NCBI RefSeq assembly: GCF_003635045.1
Contig: NZ_RBXT01000001.1
Location: forward strand, 2,108,001 to 2,172,000
Direction of reading: 5' to 3'
Origin: Terracoccus luteus
Lineage (GTDB): Bacteria > Actinomycetota > Actinomycetes > Actinomycetales > Dermatophilaceae
Length of the DNA: 64,000 nt
The position numbers and the translations under genes are program-made. Positions 1 through 9,069 of the stretch are shown here, one piece after another (the first letter of the stretch is position 1; each line of letters begins with the position of its first letter). The notes beneath the pieces are model-generated. The model ran no database searches and was not told the origin of the DNA. It saw only the letters and a program-made list of their open reading frames with translations.

Positions 1-38
1 GAGCTGGCTCAGCTGGTAGTCGTGCGTTGGGGATGTGG

Positions 39-803
39 TCACGGTGTGGCGTCCTCGTGGATCAGGGATGAGACGGTGTCGAGCAGCAGCCCGGCGTGCT
101 GGGGCCGACAGATGAGCAGGTCGGGCAACAGCGGGTCGGGCTGGTTGTACCGCAGGGGGGAGCCGTCGATGCGGCTCGCGTGCAGGCCGGAGGCGAGCGC
201 GACGGCGACGGGCGCGGCGGAGTCCCACTCGTACTGGCCACCGGCGTGCACGTAGGCGTCGACGACGCCGTCGAGCAGGGCGGTCGCCTTGATGCCGGCC
301 GAGCCCATCGGCACGAGCTCGGCGCCGAGCCTCTCGGCCAGGCTGTTGACGAAGGCGGGCGGCCGCGAACGGCTCACCGCCAGGCGCAGGGGGCCCTCCC
401 CGGCATCCGGTACCGGCGCGGGCTCACCCGTCGTGAAGCTGCGCCCCCGTGCGGGTCGCGCCACGGCGCCGGCCACGAGCTCGCCGCGCTCCCAGAGGGC
501 GACGTGCACCGCCCAGTCGTCGCGGGGCTTCTCGGAGTACTCACGGGTGCCGTCGAGCGGGTCGACGATCCACACGCGGTCGGCCGTCAGCCGGACGGGG
601 TCGTCCTTGCCCTCCTCGCTGAGCACCGCGTCGTCGGGGCGCAGCCGCGCCAGCTCGCGCACGAGGTACTCGTGCGCGCCGCGGTCACCCTCCGCCTTCA
701 GGGATGCCGGGTCGTCGAGCCGGGTGCGCAGGCGCAGCAACACCTGCCCCGCACCCTCGGCCAACGTCCGAGCGACGTCGTGGTCGTCCATGCTGTCGTC
801 CAT
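39..803 (-). CDS. Inositol monophosphatase / CysQ-type 3'(2'),5'-bisphosphate nucleotidase family
   Basis: This 254-residue protein has the lithium-sensitive phosphatase signature: an acidic SEE near residues 62-64 and the metal-binding loop DPLDGT at 81-86, with a second Asp in the C-terminal half (YEWDSAAP). The family dephosphorylates 3'-phosphoadenosine 5'-phosphate, inositol phosphates or similar small phosphates using two or three Mg ions in the cytoplasm. Wording around the motif (DPLDGTREY) looks more like CysQ than SuhB. The ATG at 803 has an AGGAG box five bases upstream. It lies at the window edge, divergent from the polysaccharide genes, so its link to them is unproven. The substrate cannot be read from sequence. 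Confidence 0.85.
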   Translation of the reverse strand: MDDSMDDHDVARTLAEGAGQVLLRLRTRLDDPASLKAEGDRGAHEYLVRELARLRPDDAVLSEEGKDDPVRLTADRVWIVDPLDGTREYSEKPRDDWAVHVALWERGELVAGAVARPARGRSFTTGEPAPVPDAGEGPLRLAVSRSRPPAFVNSLAERLGAELVPMGSAGIKATALLDGVVDAYVHAGGQYEWDSAAPVAVALASGLHASRIDGSPLRYNQPDPLLPDLLICRPQHAGLLLDTVSSLIHEDATP

Positions 804-1056
804 CGCTCTCCTCAGGGCTAGACGCGCACACCGTACCGGGCGCCCCGCACGCTCTGCAGGGGATCACCGGAACGTGGCCAAACGGCCGATTTCGGTGGTG
901 AGATACCGCGGTTGCGCCGCAAGCGCCCCGATTTCGTCGTTTCGCAAACGTTCAACCACTCGCCACGTACGATCTGCAGCGGGGAATCAACGAGGGCGGT
1001 GGGACGCCCCCGTACGGAGCGGCGCGAGCTGCACAGACTTTGGGGGAAACGTTTAC

Positions 1057-2481
1057 ATGCTGGGGGAAAGCACGATCGACGACGGCCTGCTCTCGATCGC
1101 GATGCTCGGCACGCGCGGCGTGCCGGCACGCTACGGGGGCTTCGAGACCGCGGTCGAGGAGGTGGGCAAGCGGCTCGCCGCCCGCGGCCACCGCGTCCGG
1201 GTCTACTGCCGCGAGGGCAACGTCGAGGAGGAGATGACCTCCTACCTCGGCATGGAGCTCGTCACCCTGCCGACGCTGAAGAAGCGCACGCTCGACACGC
1301 TCGCGCACACCGGCGTCTCGACGATGCACCTGCTCGGTCACCGCACCGACGTCGCCTTCGTCTTCAACGCGGCCAACGCGCCGTTCCTGCCGGTGCTGCG
1401 CGCCGCCCGCATCCCGGTCGCGACGCACGTCGACGGCCTCGAGTGGAAGCGCGCCAAGTGGGGCCCGGCCGGCCAGAAGTACTACCGCCGTGCCGAGGAG
1501 GCGAGCGTGCGCCTGTCGGACGCCCTCATCGCCGACGCCCAGGGCATCGCCGACTACTACGACCGCGAGTTCGGCGCCGAGACCGAGCTCATCGCCTACG
1601 GCGCGCCCATCCTCGAGAACATCGGCCACGACCGGCTCGCCGAGATGGACGTCCGCCCCGGCGAGTACCACCTCGTCGTCGCCCGCTTCGAGCCGGAGAA
1701 CCACGTCGACGTCATCGTCGACGGCTACGTGCGCAGCTCGGCGCAGAAGCCGCTCGTCGTCGTCGGGTCGGCCCCGTACGCCGACGAGTACATCGCCAAG
1801 GTGCAGGCCATGGCCGGCGACGACCCCCGGGTGCGCCTCGTCGGCGGCGTCTACGACCAGGAGCTGCTCGACCAGCTCTACGGCAACGCGGCGACCTACC
1901 TGCACGGCCACTCGGTGGGCGGCACCAACCCGTCGCTGCTGCGCGCCATCGGCGCCGGCACGGCGACCATCGCCTACGACGTCGACTTCAACCGCGAGGT
2001 GCTGCAGCACCACGGTCGCTACTTCGCCACGGCGGCCGACCTGCCGGAGATCCTCGCCGACGCCGAGTTCTTCGACGACCTCACCGCCTACCGCGGCGCC
2101 CGTCTGCGCCAGCGCGCCCACGACTACGACTGGGACCGCGTCGCCGACGAGTACGAGGCCCTCGCCCGCAAGCTCGCCGTTCGCGCCACGCCCGGCCCGC
2201 AGCGCGGCCGTCGCCGTCGTGACGGCGGCAGCCGCACCGCGACCGTGGCCGCGCCCGCCTCGGTGGCGTCGGTGCCCGACCCGGCGGTCGCGCCCGTCGC
2301 CGCCGTCGCGCCCGCCGTCATGGTCAACGCCCCGGTCGTCGGGGTCGATGCCTCGGAGCCCGCTCTATACCTGGACCGCGAGCTCGCCGAGCTCGAGACG
2401 GACCTGTCCGCCAGCAGCGAGTCTCCCGACCGTGCAGACGGCGACGCCGTCGCCCTCGACGCCAACGTCGGCGAGCGCTGA
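1057..2481 (+). CDS. DUF1972/GT4 glycosyltransferase (rhamnosyltransferase-like)
   Basis: The open frame begins far upstream, but the family starts with the motif RGVPARYGGFET (residues 20-31), so the ATG at 1057 is the best start, with a G-rich Shine-Dalgarno-like stretch before it. It gives 474 residues. The fold is a GT-B retaining glycosyltransferase whose members act on nucleotide-sugar donors, often dTDP-rhamnose, at the inner face of the membrane. Further family features are the DGLEWKRAKW segment and HSVGGTNPSLL in the donor-binding half. The last 100 or so residues are an Ala/Pro/Val/Arg-rich tail outside the catalytic fold, probably disordered. It heads a plus-strand run of four genes ending at 5538. 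Confidence 0.88.
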   Translation: MLGESTIDDGLLSIAMLGTRGVPARYGGFETAVEEVGKRLAARGHRVRVYCREGNVEEEMTSYLGMELVTLPTLKKRTLDTLAHTGVSTMHLLGHRTDVAFVFNAANAPFLPVLRAARIPVATHVDGLEWKRAKWGPAGQKYYRRAEEASVRLSDALIADAQGIADYYDREFGAETELIAYGAPILENIGHDRLAEMDVRPGEYHLVVARFEPENHVDVIVDGYVRSSAQKPLVVVGSAPYADEYIAKVQAMAGDDPRVRLVGGVYDQELLDQLYGNAATYLHGHSVGGTNPSLLRAIGAGTATIAYDVDFNREVLQHHGRYFATAADLPEILADAEFFDDLTAYRGARLRQRAHDYDWDRVADEYEALARKLAVRATPGPQRGRRRRDGGSRTATVAAPASVASVPDPAVAPVAAVAPAVMVNAPVVGVDASEPALYLDRELAELETDLSASSESPDRADGDAVALDANVGER

Positions 2482-2562
2482 GCCCGCTCTCCCCCACCGT
2501 GCCCGGTCGTCGACGCCCGCTCACGTCCGCATCGAATCGACGACCGGCCGAGGAGGCCTGCC

Positions 2563-3321
2563 ATGACTGAGACCTTTCAGGACACGCGTCCCGAGACCTT
2601 CCGTGAGACCCTGGCCCGACTGCAGGGCGCCCAGAAGGGCGCCGCCCGCAGCGCGCCGGCCTACTCGCGCTTCGTCAACCGCCGACTGGGCCGCTATCTC
2701 GCCGCCTGGGCCTACGGGCGGGGCCTGACCCCCAACCAGGTGACCGGCGTCAGCGCCGCCTTCACCTTCACGGGCATCGCCCTGCTCGCCCTGGTCAGCC
2801 CGTCCTGGTGGCTCGGCGTGCTCGTCTGCCTGCTCTTCGTCGTCGGCTACGCGTTCGACTCAGCGGACGGGCAGGTGGCCCGCCTCACCGGGACCGGCAG
2901 CCCGGCCGGCGAGTGGCTCGACCACGTCGTCGACGCCACCAAGATCTCGGCCCAGCCCCTGGCCCTCGCCGTCGGCTTCTTCCGGTTCGACGCCGCACCG
3001 ACGTGGTGGCTGCTCGTGCCGCTGCTCAACGCCGTGGTCGGGGCCGTGCTCTTCTTCGCCATGATCCTCACCGAACAGCTGCGTCGCGCCCACGGCGTCA
3101 CGTCGGCCGCGCCCGTCGACGGCCGGATGCCGTGGCTGCGCTCGCTCCTCGTCCTGCCCACCGACTACGGCGTGCTGTGCCTGTCGTTCCTGCTGCTCGG
3201 TGCGACCACCCTGTTCGCCACCGTCTACGCCCTGCTCACCCTCGCCATGCTCGGGTTCGTGCTTCTCGCGGCGCGCAAGTGGTTCGGCGAAATCGCTGCC
3301 CTCGGCCGCCGGGTGCCCTGA
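2563..3321 (+). CDS. CDP-alcohol phosphatidyltransferase family membrane enzyme
   Basis: The 252-residue protein carries the complete family signature DG-x2-AR-x8-G-x3-D-x3-D: D102-G103, A106-R107, G116, D120 and D124. Hydrophobic segments before and after it (about 66-96 and 140-240) fit an integral membrane enzyme. Members transfer a phospho-alcohol from a CDP-alcohol to another alcohol, as in phosphatidylinositol-phosphate synthesis. A strong AGGAGG lies six bases before the ATG. The next gene starts one base after the stop, so the two are co-transcribed. Its position between a glycosyltransferase and a flippase suggests work on a polysaccharide or its lipid carrier rather than general phospholipid synthesis, but that is inference. 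Confidence 0.88.
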   Translation: MTETFQDTRPETFRETLARLQGAQKGAARSAPAYSRFVNRRLGRYLAAWAYGRGLTPNQVTGVSAAFTFTGIALLALVSPSWWLGVLVCLLFVVGYAFDSADGQVARLTGTGSPAGEWLDHVVDATKISAQPLALAVGFFRFDAAPTWWLLVPLLNAVVGAVLFFAMILTEQLRRAHGVTSAAPVDGRMPWLRSLLVLPTDYGVLCLSFLLLGATTLFATVYALLTLAMLGFVLLAARKWFGEIAALGRRVP

Positions 3322-3322
3322 C

Positions 3323-4615
3323 ATGAGCATCTGGCACACCGTCGGGCGCAGCGCCGGCATTCAGATCGCTGTCAGCGGCGGGTCGGGGCTTCTCGGCATC
3401 GTCACGAGCCGGCTCATCATCAGCCACTTCGGCGTGGCGGCCTACGGGCAGTACGGCCTGCTCGCCTCCCTTCCGGCTCTCATCCCCTTTGCCGACCTCG
3501 GGATCGCCGCCGTCATAGTCAACAACATCGCCGGTTCCAAGCACCCTGCGACCGACGACACCGTCCGCCGTACCATCACGAGCGCCTTCCGGGTCATGCT
3601 GACGTCCGGCCTTGTCATCGCGGCGGTCAGCCTTCTGCTCTACGTCAGCGGTCTGTGGCCGGTCGTGCTCGGCGAAGGTCTGCTGCCCGGCGGCGAGGTC
3701 GCCGCCACGCTCTGCCTCATCGTCTTCGGCCTCGGCCTCCCGCTCGGGGTCGGGTCACGAGTCCTCGTGGGTCTCGGTCGCAACCCGCTGCAGACGGCCA
3801 TCCAGGGACTCACAGCGCCGCTGGTCTTCCTGTGGGTGCTCGCGATGGTGGCGGTGGGGTCGGCGGCGGCCAATTACCTCGCCATCGCTAGTTACCTCGC
3901 CCTGGCCTGTGTGCTCGGCACCATGCTCCTTGTCGCCTCGCGGCTGCTGCGCCCGCAGATCGGGGCCGCCTTACGTGACGTCCCGCGCGTGCGCCGCCGG
4001 CCGGGGGTCCCCGTGCTGCACCTTGCCTGGCCGATGCTCGTGCAGATGATTGCCCTGCCAATCGCGATGCAGACCGGGCGCATCCAGCTCAGCCACCGAG
4101 GCACGACGGCCGAGCTGGCCAGCTACAACCTCGCCTCGCAGCTGTTCGGCATCGTCCTGCAGGCGATCTACACGGCCGGGGTGGCCCTGTGGCCGTACTA
4201 CGCGAAAGCCCGCAGCGACGGAGAGCGCGTCTCCCCCGCCGGGGCGACGGCGGTCTTCACCGCGGGAGGCTTGTTCATGGGGCTGGCCCTGACCGTCGTA
4301 CTGCCCTTCGTCGTCAAGATCGTGGCAGACGGGGCGATCACGCTCGACCTCCCACTGGTAGCCGCCTTCGTGCTCTTCGTGACCATCCAGGCGGCGAAGT
4401 ACCCGCTCGGCATGTACATGACCGACGCGAAGGGGCTCAAGTTCCAGCTCGTCCCCATCTTCATCATGATCCCGCTCACCCTCGGGCTGTCGTGGATGCT
4501 CATCCCCGTGATCGGTTCCGCGGCCCCCGTGCTCGCGACGTGCGTCTCAGTGCTGCTGTGCCAGGTGGCACCGAACATCTGGTGGGTCAGGCGTGATCTG
4601 GCGGTCGCCCGATGA
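3323..4615 (+). CDS. Wzx-type polysaccharide flippase
   Basis: A 430-residue, highly hydrophobic protein with about twelve predicted membrane segments and the opening GGSGLLGIVTSRLIISHFGV typical of MVF/oligosaccharide flippases. The family flips undecaprenyl-linked repeat units from the cytoplasmic to the outer face of the membrane. The ATG at 3323 follows the previous stop by one base, and the stop overlaps the next start (ATGA), so translation is coupled. It is the first of two Wzx-like proteins in the window; the other is at 35107-36570. Substrate specificity cannot be inferred. Confidence 0.85.
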   Translation: MSIWHTVGRSAGIQIAVSGGSGLLGIVTSRLIISHFGVAAYGQYGLLASLPALIPFADLGIAAVIVNNIAGSKHPATDDTVRRTITSAFRVMLTSGLVIAAVSLLLYVSGLWPVVLGEGLLPGGEVAATLCLIVFGLGLPLGVGSRVLVGLGRNPLQTAIQGLTAPLVFLWVLAMVAVGSAAANYLAIASYLALACVLGTMLLVASRLLRPQIGAALRDVPRVRRRPGVPVLHLAWPMLVQMIALPIAMQTGRIQLSHRGTTAELASYNLASQLFGIVLQAIYTAGVALWPYYAKARSDGERVSPAGATAVFTAGGLFMGLALTVVLPFVVKIVADGAITLDLPLVAAFVLFVTIQAAKYPLGMYMTDAKGLKFQLVPIFIMIPLTLGLSWMLIPVIGSAAPVLATCVSVLLCQVAPNIWWVRRDLAVAR

Positions 4616-5538
4616 GTAGCCCTGCGAAGGCCGGCCCGCCGGCACGTCGCACCGCCATCGTGGTGGTGAACTACGGCTCCCACGTCCTGCTGGCGCAGAA
4701 CCTGCCCGACGACCGTGAGCCCGGCGTCGACGTCATCGTCGTCGACAGCTTTTCCACGCCGGCGGAGCGCTCAGCGGTGGAGACGCTCGCGGCCGAGCGC
4801 AACTGGCAGCTGATCACACCCGACAGCAACGTCGGCTTCGGCATCGGGTGCAACCTCGGCGCCGAGCGTGGGCTCGCGCTGGGTACCGAGGTTCTCGTCT
4901 TTGTCAACCCCGACGCCTCGCTCCCACCGGCCGCCCGCAACCGGCTCGTGGCCACCGTCGTGGCCGACGAGCGTGTCGTGGCGGCTCCGCGCATCGAGCG
5001 GCCGGACGGGTCGGTGTGGGCCTCGGGCACCACCGACCTCTACCTCGAGAGCGGGACCATGCGGGCCACACGCAAGCGGCCCACCGGGACGTCGGGGCCT
5101 GCGCCCCGGGTGCAGACGTGGCTGTCGGGAGCGTGCTTCGCCATCTCCGCGCCGCTGTGGCGCGAGGTCGGCGGTTTCGACCCCGACTACTTCCTCTACT
5201 GGGAGGACGTCGACCTCTCGTGGCGCGTGCACGAGGCGGGTGGACGTCTCGTGGCCCTCGAGGACGCCGTCGCCGTCCACGACGAGGGCCGCACGCATTC
5301 GAAGACAGGCTCGACCCGCGCCCGGTCGGGCACCTACTACTATTACAACATCCGTAATCGGATGATGTTCGCGCACAAGCACCTCCGGCCCAGTGACGTC
5401 CGGGCCTGGCGGCGGTCGAGCCTGTCCGCGGCCAAGGCGATCGTGCTGCAGGGCGGGCGGCGCCAGCTCCTGACCGGGACGACGCCGTGGACGGCGGCCG
5501 CCCGCGGTGTCCGGGACGGGCTCCGCGCAGGGCGTTGA
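4612..5538 (+). CDS. GT2 glycosyltransferase, rhamnosyltransferase-like
   Basis: A 308-residue GT-A enzyme. It opens with IVVVNYGS, has the NVGFGIGCNLG donor segment near residue 75, the metal-binding NPDA near 100, and WLSGACF...FDPDYFLYWEDVDLSWR at about 170-205, where ED is the likely catalytic pair. This layout matches WbbL-type rhamnosyltransferases of O-antigen, mycobacterial and corynebacterial surface glycans. The start overlaps the flippase stop by four bases. It is the last gene of the 1057-5538 run and is followed by a strong hairpin terminator. Confidence 0.87.
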   Translation: MSSPAKAGPPARRTAIVVVNYGSHVLLAQNLPDDREPGVDVIVVDSFSTPAERSAVETLAAERNWQLITPDSNVGFGIGCNLGAERGLALGTEVLVFVNPDASLPPAARNRLVATVVADERVVAAPRIERPDGSVWASGTTDLYLESGTMRATRKRPTGTSGPAPRVQTWLSGACFAISAPLWREVGGFDPDYFLYWEDVDLSWRVHEAGGRLVALEDAVAVHDEGRTHSKTGSTRARSGTYYYYNIRNRMMFAHKHLRPSDVRAWRRSSLSAAKAIVLQGGRRQLLTGTTPWTAAARGVRDGLRAGR

Positions 5539-5575
5539 CCTGCCGGGCCCGCCATACGGCATCCCGATGACACGA

Positions 5576-5608
5576 AGGACGCCCCCACCCGACGGGTGGG
5601 GGCGTCCT
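5576..5608. terminator. Bidirectional hairpin terminator between convergent genes
   Basis: A perfect 15-bp stem (AGGACGCCCCCACCC and its complement) closes on a three-base loop GAC. It lies between the ends of the GT2 gene (5538, plus) and the GT4 gene (5616, minus), so it can serve both. There is no T-tract, as is common for actinobacterial terminators. Confidence 0.75.
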
Positions 5609-5615
5609 CCGTGCT

Positions 5616-6650
5616 TCAGCCCCGGCGGATCTCGACGGCGTGGCGGTAGGCGCCGAGATGCGCCGGCGCGGCCAGGGCCCAGTCGCGGCGACTGAGGTCG
5701 GGCGCGTCCGTCCGATCAGGACGGCGGGTCTCCTCGAGCGCCCGACGCAGGTCGTCGCCGTCGAGGTCGCCCTCGAAGGTGATGACCCAGCCGGGACCGA
5801 CCTCGGCCGCGAGGTCGCGGTTGACGGCGTTGTCGGGCACGAGCACCGGCCGGGACAGCGACAGCGCCGTCAGGGCGGCGCCGGAGTTGTGCATGTGGCG
5901 GTAGGGCAGCACGACGAGCTCGCTCTCGCTCACCGCGCGGGCCAGGTCGGCGTCGCTGAGGAACTCCCACCGGGTGGTGATGCGGGCGTCCCCCGACGCG
6001 AGAGCGTCGATCTCACCGGCCAGCTCGTCGGTGCTGGGCTTGCCGGCAACACTGAGCGAGAGATCGTCGTCGGGCAGGCCTCGGAAAGCCTCGACGAGCT
6101 GCTCGACACCCTTGTATCGGCGGACGAGGCCGACGTAGCCGAAGCGCCCCCGCACGGCCGGCGGCCGGTCGAGGGTCGCGTAACGGTCGCGGTAGTCACC
6201 GTGCAGGACGACTGCGACCTGACCGCCGACGAGCGAGCCGGTCTGCTGGTTGAGCGTCACCCGAAGTACCGTCATCCGGTCGATGCGCTTGAGCAGGAGC
6301 CGCTGCGCACGCGTGAGGCCGGTCGGCAGCTCGAGGTTGTGGGCGGTACGCACGACTGGGGTCCGTGACAGGGTCATCCGGCCCACAAAGGCGGCAGTCA
6401 GGGCCACGCGCGCCAGGCGGCGGCTCGTCCGCTCACTCGACATCATGACCTCGGGCCAGTGTGCGTGGAAGACGTCGTACCGCCCGAAGATGGCGCGGCG
6501 GAAGGAGAAGGGACGTGCCTCCAGCCCTGCCTGCTGCCGCAGCCGCTCGAAGAGGGTGGTGATGTAGGGGTTGGTCGTGGGCCGGGGGGTGCGGTGCGAC
6601 AGCAGCACGCGAAGGGGCGCACCGTCCTCCCCCGTGGTGTCGGCCGACAT
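5616..6650 (-). CDS. GT4-type glycosyltransferase
   Basis: The chosen ATG at 6650 has AGGAG five bases upstream and starts the conserved domain (VLLSHRTPRPTTNPYIT); the frame stays open for about 71 codons upstream but that part has no family features. The 344-residue product has the N-terminal VFHAHWPEV motif and a C-terminal donor domain with GRFGYVGLVRRYKGVEQLVEAF, then YRHMHNSGAALTALSLSRPVLVPD, the usual nucleotide-binding EX7E-like region. It is a single minus-strand gene divergent from the fusion glycosyltransferase at 6835. Sugar donor unknown. Confidence 0.82.
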   Translation of the reverse strand: MSADTTGEDGAPLRVLLSHRTPRPTTNPYITTLFERLRQQAGLEARPFSFRRAIFGRYDVFHAHWPEVMMSSERTSRRLARVALTAAFVGRMTLSRTPVVRTAHNLELPTGLTRAQRLLLKRIDRMTVLRVTLNQQTGSLVGGQVAVVLHGDYRDRYATLDRPPAVRGRFGYVGLVRRYKGVEQLVEAFRGLPDDDLSLSVAGKPSTDELAGEIDALASGDARITTRWEFLSDADLARAVSESELVVLPYRHMHNSGAALTALSLSRPVLVPDNAVNRDLAAEVGPGWVITFEGDLDGDDLRRALEETRRPDRTDAPDLSRRDWALAAPAHLGAYRHAVEIRRG

Positions 6651-6834
6651 CCAGGCTCCTTCGTCAGGGGCGGTCCGGGACGCGCCGGATCCCCCACTGT
6701 GGCGATGAGGCCGGGGCGGGAACCGCCCACGGCAGCTCTCGGGAAACACCCTCGTGGCCTTCACTCCTACCGTATCGTCGGACACCGGCAAGTATTGACA
6801 AATCGGCATCTGAGGCCGAGCTGAGAGGGAGTTC

Positions 6835-8979
6835 GTGAGGCCACGCCTGCAGAGCCGGAGCATCCACGTCGCCGTCCTGACCTACCACCGACCGGAACCG
6901 TTGGGACGACTGCTCCCCGTGCTCCTGATCGAGGCAGCGCGGCACGAGGACTCGAGCCCGACCGACACGGTCACCCTCGTCGTGGTCGACAACGACCCGC
7001 ACGGGTCCGCGCGGCAGGTCGTCCAGGCCGCGAGCGTCGGGTCACCGTCAGACCCATCGTCACCCGACCTGCGCTACGTGGTCGAGCCACGACCCGGCAT
7101 CTCGGCCGGGCGCAACCGCGCCCTCGACGAGTCGTCGGAGGCGGACCTGCTGGTGTTCATCGACGACGACGAGACCCCCCACCCCGGTTGGCTCGAGCGC
7201 CTCGTCCGACTGCACGACGAGTCCGGGGCCGAGGCGGTGGCCGGACCGGTCCGGTCGGTCGTCGACGCTCCCCTCGACCCGTGGGTCGTCGCCGGGAGGT
7301 TCTTCGACCGCTCGCACCACCTCGGACGGGCCCAAGCCTCCGTCCTGCCGCGAGCCGCGAGCAACAACCTGCTCCTCGACCTGCGCTTCGTCCGCGCCCA
7401 CGGGCTTCGCTTCGACGACCGGTTCGGGCTCACCGGTGGGGAAGACTCTCTCTTCACCGGTCAGCTCGTCGCCGCTGGAGGGACCATCCGGTGGGCCGCC
7501 GACGCCGTCGTCGACGACCACCTCCCGTCCGAGCGGTTGACGCGCGACTACGCGCTGCGCCGGACCTTCCACATCGCGAACAGCTCGACGCGCGCCGAGG
7601 GTGCCCTCAGCGCCGACCCCCGAGCCCGGGCGCGGTGGGTCGCGGGCTCTGGCTCGAAGGCGGTCGGTCGACTGGCCACGGGCGTACCCCGACTACTCGC
7701 CGGCGCCCTCACCGGCAACGTCCGTCTGCAGTCTCGAGGCCATCGCGACGTGGCCCGGGCCCGGGGTACCGCGTCGGCGCTCCTCGGCCGACACTCCGCG
7801 CCTTACGGTGGTCGGGAGCCTCGAGACGAGTCCGCACCGATCCTCGTAGCGCATCCGTCCTCCGACCTCTATGGCTCGGACCTCCAGCTCGTCGAGACGG
7901 TCCGCGGGCTGCGCGAATCCGGTCATGAGGTGCAGGTGCTGCTGCCCGAGGAGGGTCCGCTGGGCGCCCACTTCACCGCTCTGGGTGCCACGGTCGACCT
8001 CGTTCCCTCGCCGGTGCTGCGCAAGTCGCTCATGTCGCCGGAAGGACTGATGAGGTTCGGCCTGGAGTTCACCCGCGCCACGGTGAGCCACCTCCGTCTG
8101 CTGCGACGCACGCGGCCGGCGGCCCTGCTCGTCAATACCGTCACCATTCCCGCATGGCTGCTGGCGGCACGGCTGGCACGGGTCCCGGTGGTCTGCCACG
8201 TCCACGAGGCCGAGGCCGACCAGCCTCGCCCTGTCCGCGTCGCTCTCGCTGCACCGCTCCTGCTGGCGCGTCGGGTCGTGACCAACTCCCAGGCCTCTGG
8301 TGAGGTCGTCACCGGCGCCATCCCACGCCTCGCCGACCGGATTCGTCTGACGTACAACGGGATCGACGGTCCGACAGATCCTGCGCCACCGCGTCGCCGT
8401 GCCGCCTCCGACCCCGTCGACATCGTCCTCGTGGGGCGACTGTCGCCGAGGAAGGGCAGCGACGTCGCCCTCGAGGCCGTCGCCCTGGTGCGTGCCGAGG
8501 GGGTCGATGCGCGCCTCTCACTCTGCGGCTCCGCGTTCGCCGGCTACGAGTGGTTCGAGCAGCAGCTTCGCGAGCGGGCGACCCTGAGCGACCTCGAGGA
8601 TGCCGTCGAGCTCCGCGGGTACGTCGCCGACCCCGCCGCCGCCCTCACGGAGGCGGACATCGTGCTCGTGCCGTCACGGGTCGAGCCCTTCGGGAACGCC
8701 GCGGTCGAGGCCCTGCTCGCGCGTCGACCACTCGTCGCCTCGGCCACCCAGGGCCTGCGGGAGATCGTCCGTGACGGGGACACCGGGCTGCTGGTCCCGC
8801 CGGACGATGCCGCGGCGCTGGCGGCCGCGATCCTGCGCCTGACCCGCGACCCCGAGGCCGCGGCCGTGATGGCCGACCGCGGTCGGGCGGACGCGATCGA
8901 GCGGTTCTCCGTCGAGCGCTACCGCCAGGACATGGCCAAGCACGTCGAGGACGTCACCGCCGCGCGAGCCGGGGCCTGA
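6835..8979 (+). CDS. Two-domain glycosyltransferase: GT2 fused to GT4
   Basis: A GTG start with GAGAGGGAG just upstream gives 714 residues. Residues 1 to about 300 form a GT-A enzyme: VAVLTYHRPEPL, VVVDNDP, EPRPGISAGRNRAL, and the acidic FIDDDE metal motif, then TGGEDSLF. Residues from about 335 form a separate GT-B enzyme: VAHPSSDLYGSDLQLVETV, then GRLSPRKGSDVALEAV and the donor-binding stretch PSRVEPFGNAAVEALLARRP. One polypeptide could therefore add two consecutive sugars, or a repeating disaccharide, to a lipid-linked acceptor. It is flanked by single-gene units, and no partner is obvious. Confidence 0.88.
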   Translation: MRPRLQSRSIHVAVLTYHRPEPLGRLLPVLLIEAARHEDSSPTDTVTLVVVDNDPHGSARQVVQAASVGSPSDPSSPDLRYVVEPRPGISAGRNRALDESSEADLLVFIDDDETPHPGWLERLVRLHDESGAEAVAGPVRSVVDAPLDPWVVAGRFFDRSHHLGRAQASVLPRAASNNLLLDLRFVRAHGLRFDDRFGLTGGEDSLFTGQLVAAGGTIRWAADAVVDDHLPSERLTRDYALRRTFHIANSSTRAEGALSADPRARARWVAGSGSKAVGRLATGVPRLLAGALTGNVRLQSRGHRDVARARGTASALLGRHSAPYGGREPRDESAPILVAHPSSDLYGSDLQLVETVRGLRESGHEVQVLLPEEGPLGAHFTALGATVDLVPSPVLRKSLMSPEGLMRFGLEFTRATVSHLRLLRRTRPAALLVNTVTIPAWLLAARLARVPVVCHVHEAEADQPRPVRVALAAPLLLARRVVTNSQASGEVVTGAIPRLADRIRLTYNGIDGPTDPAPPRRRAASDPVDIVLVGRLSPRKGSDVALEAVALVRAEGVDARLSLCGSAFAGYEWFEQQLRERATLSDLEDAVELRGYVADPAAALTEADIVLVPSRVEPFGNAAVEALLARRPLVASATQGLREIVRDGDTGLLVPPDDAAALAAAILRLTRDPEAAAVMADRGRADAIERFSVERYRQDMAKHVEDVTAARAGA

Positions 8980-9069
8980 CGGACGACTCTTCTCGGTACC
9001 ATCGGCTCGCGCCGGGCGATCGGGCGCAACCGCTCGTTTCGGGCACACCGTGAACCCCGGGGGACAGAC

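Noticed and set aside
289-1056. Long N-terminal extension of the first glycosyltransferase
   Set aside because: The extension mirrors the phosphatase gene on the other strand and has no family match; the ATG at 1057 fits the family start.
6795-6800. TTGACA as -35 box for the fusion glycosyltransferase gene
   Set aside because: No acceptable -10 box follows at 16-18 bases, so I did not list it as a promoter.
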